Origin: Acidovorax sp. NCPPB 3576
GTDB taxonomy: Bacteria; Pseudomonadota; Gammaproteobacteria; Burkholderiales; Burkholderiaceae_C
Assembly: GCF_028473605.1 (NCBI RefSeq)
Contig: NZ_CP097267.1
Coordinates: forward strand, 4,642,501-4,706,500
Direction of reading: 5' to 3'
DNA length: 64,000 nt
Shown here: positions 57,695 through 64,000 of the stretch, piece after piece
How the letters are laid out: every line of letters starts with the position of its first letter
How positions within the stretch are numbered: the stretch's first letter is position 1
The notes under the pieces: generated by a model
Database searches by the model: none
Seen by the model: the letters and a program-made list of their open reading frames with translations, nothing else
What the model was told of the DNA's origin: nothing
Translations under genes and position numbers: made by a program

Positions 57695-59875
57695 TCATGC
57701 CTTCATGGACTTTTGCAGATCCACCAGCACCTGGTCCGTCAAAGCGCCACGGTGCACTGGTCCTAGCAACGCGGCATTGAGGGCTTCCCACTTGGGGCCC
57801 AGCGCGCGCTGTTCGGCCGTTTTGACATGCACTGCCGCCAGCTCTCCGGGGGAGATATTGGCGATGGCATCGGTTCCCACCACGTTCTTGGTATGGAAGT
57901 GCACATAGAGAGGTGCCGCTGGCTGCCCGTTCGACAGTGGCTTCACGGCAAGGCGCACTTCGAACAGCGTGCCGTGATCGCCATCCGGATCGCCATCGGA
58001 CCGGAGCTTCCTGACCGCTCCGTCCGGCACCGCATCGCCGGAGTTCAGCAACATCGACACATGGTTTGCCTGCGGAAGCGCGTATTGCTTCACGAGATCG
58101 ATTTCGAAGGTGCTGACCTGGTCGTGCAAGGACCGCACTTGCACAGCGCGCTCGGCCACTTCCTTTTGCAACTCGACCGTTTTAGGGTCCAGCTCCACAC
58201 CGGTCAAATCTTCGAGTTGCTTGCTTCGTTGAGCCCAGATGCCGGGCTGCCCGAACCGGTCCGCCAGCGCGCGACGCATCGCCTGCCCGGCATTGATGGG
58301 ATCGGTGCCGGCATCGAGCGCGGCTCGGATTTCCTTCAGATCCTGCTTCATCGGCAATCCCAAAGCGAAGAAGTCGAAGCGCGCTCCGGACGGCACCACT
58401 GGCGGCTTTCGAAATTGGTTGACCCGTGCTTGCGCCAGTTCGATGTGGACCTGCTGCTCCACCGACAAGCCAGGCTTCGAAGCCAGAGCGGCCGATGGCG
58501 TCGGTGCGGTTTGCGCGGATTTTGAATTCCGGCGGGATTTGCGGCTGGGCTTGGACGACTCCGCCTGAGCGGCCTGCTCGGAGGCTGCGGCCTCCTGCGC
58601 TGACGCGGCAGGCTCTTCCGGCTCGATCGGATCTTCATGCTCGGTCAATTTCTGACCATTCATCGTGACGTTATTGACGTCATTGACGTCATGAATGCGC
58701 CCGGCCATCTGCGGCGACAGCTTGTACGCGTTCAGCACCTCGCCGATCTCGCTGGTCAGCAGCCGGATGCTTGCCGCCATTTCCAGCGCCGCCTTGCCGA
58801 CCGGCGATGCGGCCAGATCCTGGTCAGGAGGCAGATTCCGGGTCGCCGCCATGAGGTGATCATGCGCGTGGCGCTCCAGTACCTTCACGTAGTTCTGCAG
58901 CCACGCCTGTTTGCGGGGCAGGGGCCCGACGCGCGCGTCCTGCAGCAGGTCAACGACGCTGCGCATGCTCACGACATCGCCAACGAGCTCTTTCTGCATT
59001 TCCCGTGTTTGGGCGCTCACGCTTTCTGCCTCGTCAGCCAGCGTCAACATGATGACGCTCAGCATGACCCGATCCACGTGCGAATTGATGGCGATGAGCC
59101 GGCTCTGGGCAGTGCCCATGACCGCGGCCCTGAGCGTGTTGGCGGCGTCGGCCGTCGATTCGAACGCTTCCCGCTTTCCAAGCGACTGCATGGTTTCCGC
59201 CAAGGCCACGGCATAGGGCTTCAGCTCTTTGAGTTGCACATCTGTCTGTTCGACATAGCCAGTCCACAATGCCTGGGCGCTCGCCATGTCAGGATAAGAA
59301 AGAAGCTTCTCCACCAGCGGATGGACGTCGATTTTGGGCGTCGTCATGAGCACGCGATAGGCAGACATCGTCCGCTGCTGCTCGATGAAAATCGGATAAA
59401 GCGGACCCAGCTCTTGCGACTGGGCCATCGTCAGTTTGCCCAGCGCCTCCATGGCGGGCTGGGCTTTCTGAAAAGCACGGGACGAGATCATGCGCACTGC
59501 CGGCGCGTGAGTCGCCATCGACATCGAGTCCGCTGTCTTGTGATATTGCTGAAGATACGGAACCGCATTGTCGATGATCGCACCCGCCGCCTGGGCTGCG
59601 GGCGACGGGCGCGACAAAGCCGTCGCCGCGACACTGCGCCGCTCAGGCGCGTTGCCACGGGGGCGCGGTGCTGCAGCGCTGGAAGATCTGCCGGCCTCGG
59701 CCCCGCCACGCGGGCGCAACGTGTCCGAAGGGCCGCCCTGGTGAACCGCGCTGCCACTCTGCCTTCCTGCCGGTGGTCTGGCCGGCGGAGCGGCACCCTG
59801 CGAAGGCGGCGTGGTGGCAGGACGGGACGGTGCCCCTGCGGCATGGCCGCGACGGTTCACATTTCCTGTGGGCAT
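57695..59875 (-). CDS. Candidate type III effector, paralogue 1
   Basis: 726 residues from the ATG at 59875. The first 80 residues are Ala/Pro/Gly/Ser/Arg-rich and lack a Sec signal, as usual for type III secreted proteins. The remainder is almost all helical; a charged low-complexity linker (about 400-470, EPEEPAASAQEAAASEQAA) divides it. The C-terminal block DGDPDGDHGTLFEVRL, PLYVHFHTKN and VHVKTAEQRALGPKWEALNAAL is shared with its neighbour. A perfect PIP box and -10 lie upstream. Size and architecture recall XopP/HLK (RipH) effectors, but I could not confirm homology. Confidence 0.78.
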   Translation of the reverse strand: MPTGNVNRRGHAAGAPSRPATTPPSQGAAPPARPPAGRQSGSAVHQGGPSDTLRPRGGAEAGRSSSAAAPRPRGNAPERRSVAATALSRPSPAAQAAGAIIDNAVPYLQQYHKTADSMSMATHAPAVRMISSRAFQKAQPAMEALGKLTMAQSQELGPLYPIFIEQQRTMSAYRVLMTTPKIDVHPLVEKLLSYPDMASAQALWTGYVEQTDVQLKELKPYAVALAETMQSLGKREAFESTADAANTLRAAVMGTAQSRLIAINSHVDRVMLSVIMLTLADEAESVSAQTREMQKELVGDVVSMRSVVDLLQDARVGPLPRKQAWLQNYVKVLERHAHDHLMAATRNLPPDQDLAASPVGKAALEMAASIRLLTSEIGEVLNAYKLSPQMAGRIHDVNDVNNVTMNGQKLTEHEDPIEPEEPAASAQEAAASEQAAQAESSKPSRKSRRNSKSAQTAPTPSAALASKPGLSVEQQVHIELAQARVNQFRKPPVVPSGARFDFFALGLPMKQDLKEIRAALDAGTDPINAGQAMRRALADRFGQPGIWAQRSKQLEDLTGVELDPKTVELQKEVAERAVQVRSLHDQVSTFEIDLVKQYALPQANHVSMLLNSGDAVPDGAVRKLRSDGDPDGDHGTLFEVRLAVKPLSNGQPAAPLYVHFHTKNVVGTDAIANISPGELAAVHVKTAEQRALGPKWEALNAALLGPVHRGALTDQVLVDLQKSMKA

Positions 59876-59910
59876 GAAAAACCTTGACGCAGTAAAAATC
59901 TACAGCCTGA

Positions 59911-59971
59911 ACGATGGCTGAGGTACTGCGGAAAGGCTCTCAAAACCCGAAGCGGCTCAAGGGCTGGCGAA
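59911..59971 (-). promoter_or_regulatory. PIP box plus -10: HrpX/HrpB-type promoter of the effector pair
   Basis: On the minus strand TTCGC (59967-59971), 15 bases, TTCGG (59947-59951), then 30 bases and CATCGT (59911-59916). This meets the published plant-inducible-promoter rule TTCGB-N15-TTCGB followed by N30-32 and YANNNT in every position. The -10 ends 36 bases before the ATG. It lies 48 bp after the ung stop codon, outside any gene. Confidence 0.85.
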
Positions 59972-60018
59972 TCCCCCATTGGCAAAGCGTGGGCAGCCGC
60001 CCAGCCCTCACGCCGCGG

Positions 60019-60738
60019 CTACTTCTCGGCGTGCTGCTGGCGAAACTCCCGCGCCTTGCCGAAGTGCCCGCACCCGATGAAAGGCACGGGCGGGCGCAGC
60101 GCGGACAGCGGCGAAGGGTGGTTGGCGGTGAGAACCAGGTGGCCCCGGTCGCCCGGAATCCACACGCGCTTGGATTGGGCGTGCGAGCCCCACAGCATGA
60201 ACACCACCGGCCGCTCGCCCTCGGCCACATGGCGGATCACCGCGTCGGTCAGTTCCTCCCAGCCCTTGCCGGAATGGCTGGCGGCCTGCCCCTCTTCCAC
60301 CGTGAGGCAGGTGTTGAGCAGCAGCACGCCGTTCTTGGCCCACTTGGCCAGGCTCCCGCCCGGCTCGGGCCAGGCAGGAAAGGGGGTGCCCAGGTCGCGC
60401 TGCATCTCCTTGAAGATGTTGCGCAGCGAGGGCGGCAGCTGCACGCCGGGCGCCACCGAAAACGCGAGGCCCTCGGCCTGCCCGCGGCCGTGGTACGGGT
60501 CCTGCCCCAGGATGACCACGCGCACGGACTGGGGCGGCGTCAGCTCCAGCGCACGCAGCGGCCGGGGCGGGAAGATGGCGGCACCATCCGCCAGCCGCGC
60601 CTTCAAGAACGCCAGCAGCGCCTGCCCCCGCGCACCGGCGAAAAACGCATCCACCAGCGGCTGCCATGCGGGCGCGACCGGCCAGTCGGCAGGATCGGCG
60701 CTCTGCAGCTGGGTCGGTGGCACGGCAGAATCATTCAT
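60019..60738 (-). CDS. ung: Uracil-DNA glycosylase
   Basis: 239 residues from the ATG at 60738. Ung removes uracil from DNA. Water-activating motif GQDPYH (78-83, catalytic D80), LLLNTCLTVE, and the DNA-intercalation loop HPSPLSA near the C-terminus. It follows trpC after 68 bp that contain an interspersed repeat. Confidence 0.97.
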   Translation of the reverse strand: MNDSAVPPTQLQSADPADWPVAPAWQPLVDAFFAGARGQALLAFLKARLADGAAIFPPRPLRALELTPPQSVRVVILGQDPYHGRGQAEGLAFSVAPGVQLPPSLRNIFKEMQRDLGTPFPAWPEPGGSLAKWAKNGVLLLNTCLTVEEGQAASHSGKGWEELTDAVIRHVAEGERPVVFMLWGSHAQSKRVWIPGDRGHLVLTANHPSPLSALRPPVPFIGCGHFGKAREFRQQHAEK

Positions 60739-60742
60739 GGTC

Positions 60743-60796
60743 AAAACAGCCTCCAGCGCAATATTATCTAGGGCATATTGCTACTAAATTTATAGC
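60743..60796. repeat. Short interspersed repeat, copy C
   Basis: CCTCCAGCGCAATATTAT, CTAGGGCATAT and GCTA-CTAAATTTA-TAGC (60780-60796), between ung and trpC. Matches copy A at 25759 in all three blocks. Confidence 0.75.
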
Positions 60797-60806
60797 ACCC
60801 ACTCTG

Positions 60807-61607
60807 TCAGCCAAACAGCTGGGCCAGCGCCTCGCCCGGCTCCGGCGCGCGCATGAAGGCTTCGCCGACGAGAAACGCATTCACGCCCGCGTCGCGCATC
60901 TGCCGCACGTCGGCGGGCGAGAGAATGCCCGACTCGGTCACCAGCAGGCGGTCGGCCGGCACGTTCTTTTGCAGCGCCAGGGTGGTCGAGAGCGACACCT
61001 CGAAGGTGCGCAGGTTGCGGTTGTTGATGCCCACCAGCGGCGTGCGCAGGCGCAGCGCCCGGTCCAGCTCGGCGCCGTCGTGCACCTCCACCAGAACCGC
61101 CATGTCCAGGCTGCGGGCGATGGCCTCGAAGTCGGCCATCTTCGCATCGTCCAGGCAGGCCGCGATCAGCAAAATGGCATCGGCGCCCATGGCCCGCGAT
61201 TCGTAGATCTGGTAGGCGTCCACCATGAAATCCTTGCGCAGCACCGGCAACTGGCAGCTGGCCCGCGCCTGCTTCAGGTAGTCGGGCTGGCCCTGGAAGA
61301 ACTGCCGGTCGGTCAGCACCGACAGGCACGCCGCGCTCACCTTGCCGTCGCCCTCGGCATAGCTCTGGGCGATGTCGGCGGGAATGAAATCCGCGCGCAG
61401 CACGCCCTTGGACGGGCTGGCCTTCTTGACCTCGGCGATCACCGCCGCCTGGCCCTTGGCTATTTTTGCGCGCAGGGCCGCTTCAAAGTCGCGCGTGAGC
61501 ACACGGCTTTCCGCATCGGCGCGAATGGCCGCCAGCGGCGTTTTCTTTTGCGCCGCCGCGATTTCCTCGCGCTTGACGGCAATGATCTTGTTCAGGATGT
61601 CACTCAT
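60807..61607 (-). CDS. trpC: Indole-3-glycerol-phosphate synthase
   Basis: 266 residues, monofunctional (no TrpF fusion). TIM-barrel enzyme forming indole-3-glycerol phosphate. Seen: [29 protein letters not shown] (catalytic Lys segment), [37 protein letters not shown] and the phosphate-binding VTESGI. Follows trpD after 88 bp. Confidence 0.97.
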   Translation of the reverse strand: MSDILNKIIAVKREEIAAAQKKTPLAAIRADAESRVLTRDFEAALRAKIAKGQAAVIAEVKKASPSKGVLRADFIPADIAQSYAEGDGKVSAACLSVLTDRQFFQGQPDYLKQARASCQLPVLRKDFMVDAYQIYESRAMGADAILLIAACLDDAKMADFEAIARSLDMAVLVEVHDGAELDRALRLRTPLVGINNRNLRTFEVSLSTTLALQKNVPADRLLVTESGILSPADVRQMRDAGVNAFLVGEAFMRAPEPGEALAQLFG

Positions 61608-61695
61608 GTCGAAAACCTTCTCCGGCTCCTAGAGCCCCTTTTGCATCGATGGACGAACGCGGCGGGCACCCGGCCCTCCGCGGCAGTGCGACCCC

Positions 61696-62730
61696 TCAGC
61701 CCGCCGCCAGCGCATGGGTGCGCGCAACCAGCTGCTCCAGCTTGGCCAGTGCCGCGCCGCTGGCGATGGCCGTGCGCGCGCGGACGATGCCGTCCGCGAT
61801 GGAATCGGCCACGTTGGCGGCATACAGCGCCGCGCCGGCGTTCAGGCAGACGATGTCCTGCGCCGGGCCCGGCTGGCCGCGCAGCACGCCCAGCAGCACC
61901 TCGCGCGACTGCTCGGGGGAGTCCACCTTCAAGGTGCGGTTGCTGGCCATGGCCATGCCGAAGTCCTCGGGGTGGATTTCGTACTCGGTGATCTCGCCCT
62001 TTTTCAGCTCGCCCACCAGCGTGGCCGCGCCCAGGCTGACCTCGTCCATGCCGTCGCGGCCATAGACCACCACGGCATGTTCGGCGCCCAGGCGCTGCAG
62101 CGCGCGCACCTGGATGCCCACCAGGTCCGGGTGGAACACGCCCATGAGGATGTTGGGCGCGCCCGCGGGGTTGGTGAGCGGCCCGAGGATGTTGAACAGC
62201 GTGCGCACGCCCATTTCCTTGCGCACCGGCGCCACGTTCTTCATCGCGGGGTGGTGGTTGGGCGCGAACATGAAGCCGATGCCCACGTCGGCGATGCAGC
62301 GCGCGATGGCCTCGGGCGGCAGGTTGATGTGCACGCCCAGCGACTCCATCACGTCGGCGCTGCCGCTCTTGCTGGAGACGCCGCGCCCGCCGTGCTTGGC
62401 GGTCTTGGCGCCGGCGGCGGCGGCCACGAACATCGCGCAGGTGGAGATGTTGAAGGTGTTGGCGCCATCGCCGCCCGTGCCCACGATGTCCACCATGTGC
62501 GTGGTGTCGGGCACGTGGACCTTGTTGGAGAACTCGCGCATGACCTGCGCGGCGGCGGCGATCTCGCCGATGGTTTCCTTCTTGACGCGCAGGCCGGTCA
62601 CGATGGCCGCCGTCATCACGGGCGACAGCTCGCCGCGCATGATGAGGCGCATCAGGTGCAGCATCTCGTCATGGAAGATTTCGCGGTGCTCGATGGTGCG
62701 CTGCAGCGCTTCCTGAGGGGTGATGGACAT
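61696..62730 (-). CDS. trpD: Anthranilate phosphoribosyltransferase
   Basis: 344 residues from the ATG at 62730 ([11 protein letters not shown]). Joins anthranilate and PRPP. Glycine-rich PRPP site [18 protein letters not shown], then [16 protein letters not shown] and [20 protein letters not shown]. The open frame extending to 63465 is the shadow of lysE. Confidence 0.97.
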   Translation of the reverse strand: MSITPQEALQRTIEHREIFHDEMLHLMRLIMRGELSPVMTAAIVTGLRVKKETIGEIAAAAQVMREFSNKVHVPDTTHMVDIVGTGGDGANTFNISTCAMFVAAAAGAKTAKHGGRGVSSKSGSADVMESLGVHINLPPEAIARCIADVGIGFMFAPNHHPAMKNVAPVRKEMGVRTLFNILGPLTNPAGAPNILMGVFHPDLVGIQVRALQRLGAEHAVVVYGRDGMDEVSLGAATLVGELKKGEITEYEIHPEDFGMAMASNRTLKVDSPEQSREVLLGVLRGQPGPAQDIVCLNAGAALYAANVADSIADGIVRARTAIASGAALAKLEQLVARTHALAAG

Positions 62731-62750
62731 AGTGTTTCCTCGAATGAAGC

Positions 62751-63425
62751 TCAGGCTCCGGGCCGCTCGGAGAGCGCAAGCCGGATGCCGAAACCGATGA
62801 ACATCGCACCGGCCACGCGGTCCAGCCAGTGCATGCCTTGCTGGATCGCACCTTGGCGGCGGGCCATCCAGGCAGCCGCCAGCGCCCAGCCGGCATTGAC
62901 CGGAATGGCGTTGATGTTGAACAGCACACCCAGCAGCACGAAGGCCCAGGCCTTGTTCTCGGTGCCCGGCGCGATGAACTGGGGCACGAAGGCCAGAAAG
63001 AAGATGGCCACCTTGGGATTGAGCACGTTGGTCCAGAATCCGCCCAGGAACACCTTCTTCAGCGACGCAGGCACCGCAGGCGCAGCGCGCCCGGCAGCCA
63101 GGCCCGCCAAATCGCCCGCATCGCCCGCATCCCCGGGGGCCTTGGACCACAGCATGCGAACGCCCATCCACAGCAGGTAGGCCGCGCCCACCCACTTGAG
63201 CGCCGTGAAGGCGGTGGCCGATGCGGCCAGCAGCGCGCCCACGCCCACCGCTGCCGCGACGATGTGCACGAAGCACCCGGCGGTGATGCCGAAGCCCGCG
63301 ACGAGCCCTGCGCGCACGCCGGACTTGAGGGCGTTCGTGACGATGTAGAGCACGTCCGGCCCCGGGGTGAGGTTGAGCAGCCACCCTGCCGCGATGAACA
63401 GGAGCAGCTGGTGCGTCTCGATCAT
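62751..63425 (-). CDS. LysE/RhtB-family amino acid exporter
   Basis: 224 residues from the ATG at 63425. Six predicted membrane helices; N-terminal [16 protein letters not shown] is the LysE/RhtB signature, [12 protein letters not shown] and [21 protein letters not shown] follow. The start overlaps the trpG stop by four bases, so it is part of the trp operon. Export of tryptophan or a pathway intermediate is a reasonable guess but not shown. The linker about 100-125 is Ala/Gly/Asp-rich. Confidence 0.9.
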   Translation of the reverse strand: MIETHQLLLFIAAGWLLNLTPGPDVLYIVTNALKSGVRAGLVAGFGITAGCFVHIVAAAVGVGALLAASATAFTALKWVGAAYLLWMGVRMLWSKAPGDAGDAGDLAGLAAGRAAPAVPASLKKVFLGGFWTNVLNPKVAIFFLAFVPQFIAPGTENKAWAFVLLGVLFNINAIPVNAGWALAAAWMARRQGAIQQGMHWLDRVAGAMFIGFGIRLALSERPGA

Positions 63426-63994
63426 GGCCGCGCCTGCAGGAAGTTGCGCAGCATGGCGTGCCCATGCTCGGTGAGGATGCTTTCGGGGTGGAACTGCACG
63501 CCCTCGATGTCCAGCGTCTGGTGGCGCACGCCCATGATCTCGCCGTCGTCGGTCCAGGCGGTCACCTCCAGCACGTCCGGGCAGGTGGCCCGCTCGATGG
63601 ACAGGGAGTGGTAGCGGTTCACCGTGAACCGCTCGGGCAGGCCAGCAAAAACGCCCTTCTGCGTGGTGGTGATCACGCTGGTCTTGCCGTGCATCAGCTC
63701 CTGGGCCCGAACGATGGTGCCGCCGAACGCGGCCCCGATGGCCTGGTGGCCCAGGCACACGCCCAGGATGGGCAGCTTGCCGGCGAAGTGCTTGATGGCG
63801 GCCACCGAGATGCCGGCCTCGGCCGGCGAGCACGGCCCGGGGGAAATGACGAGCCGGTCGGGCGCGCGCGCGGCGATGCCCTCCACCGTGATCTCGTCGT
63901 TGCGGAACACCTCGACCTCGGCACCCAGTTCTCCGAAGTACTGGACGATGTTGTAGGTGAAGCTGTCGTAGTTGTCGAGCATCAGGATATTCAT
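63422..63994 (-). CDS. trpG: Anthranilate synthase component II (glutamine amidotransferase)
   Basis: 190 residues. TrpG hydrolyses glutamine and channels ammonia to TrpE (outside the window, upstream). Class-I amidotransferase triad: C80 in [10 protein letters not shown], plus His and Glu in [14 protein letters not shown]-terminal [15 protein letters not shown] and SPGPCSP are typical. In this group the same subunit often also serves p-aminobenzoate synthase. Confidence 0.96.
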   Translation of the reverse strand: MNILMLDNYDSFTYNIVQYFGELGAEVEVFRNDEITVEGIAARAPDRLVISPGPCSPAEAGISVAAIKHFAGKLPILGVCLGHQAIGAAFGGTIVRAQELMHGKTSVITTTQKGVFAGLPERFTVNRYHSLSIERATCPDVLEVTAWTDDGEIMGVRHQTLDIEGVQFHPESILTEHGHAMLRNFLQARP

Positions 63995-64000
63995 CTGCCT

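Overview
The window is GC-rich and gene-dense and looks like the chromosome of a betaproteobacterium of the family Comamonadaceae, closest in feel to a plant-associated Acidovorax/Paracidovorax. The reasons are the recG/oxyR/ubiA/dps neighbourhood, a spc ribosomal operon that starts directly with rplN, a Bug-type solute receptor gene, short interspersed repeats ending in GCTA...TAGC, and a textbook HrpX-type PIP-box promoter in front of a pair of effector-like genes. The genus is inferred from gene content and order, not from a search.

Layout. 1-3227: partial diaA and yraN facing rsmI, then a short Hsp70 (YegD-like). 3438-12593: initiator tRNA and one long leftward ribosomal operon (rplN-rplX-rplE-rpsN-rpsH-rplF-rplR-rpsE-rpmD-rplO-secY-rpmJ-rpsM-rpsK-rpsD-rpoA-rplQ) with a sigma70-type promoter before rplN. 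12599-24800: a complete glycerol system: glpD, a six-gene glycerol ABC transporter operon (binding protein, small membrane protein, two permeases, two ATPases), a divergent porin, the DeoR-type regulator glpR and glpK. Three copies of one palindromic operator (ATCAAGG-N5/6-CCTTGAT) sit before glpD, before the transporter operon and before glpR, so the cluster reads as one regulon that takes up glycerol, phosphorylates it (GlpK) and oxidises it (GlpD). 24878-30423: proC, ubiA, dps, an M20 lipoprotein peptidase and oxyR.

30424-42926 is an accessory island between oxyR and recG. It holds two Rhs-repeat toxins encoded leftward, with different C-terminal tips and different downstream immunity candidates, an IS5-like insertion sequence, and low-GC orphan small genes. 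The two rhs genes share a 3-kb direct repeat that is apparently identical over at least 1.6 kb; the first has lost about 370 N-terminal residues in frame while keeping its signal peptide.

42927-55450: recG, an HD-GYP phosphodiesterase, an AraC regulator, a fumarylacetoacetate-hydrolase-family protein with an export signal, an alpha/beta hydrolase, queA, a DMT permease, a gamma-glutamyltransferase, a Bug receptor gene interrupted by an amber codon at its signal-peptide cleavage site, and a divergent LysR regulator. 55475-59971: two tandem paralogous 726-residue proteins under a perfect PIP box, proposed type III effectors. 60019-64000: ung and trpC-trpD-lysE-trpG.

The strongest leads for new biology are the PIP-box effector pair, the Rhs/lipoprotein pair with a cysteine-rich tip, and the asymmetric GlpS/GlpT ATPases.
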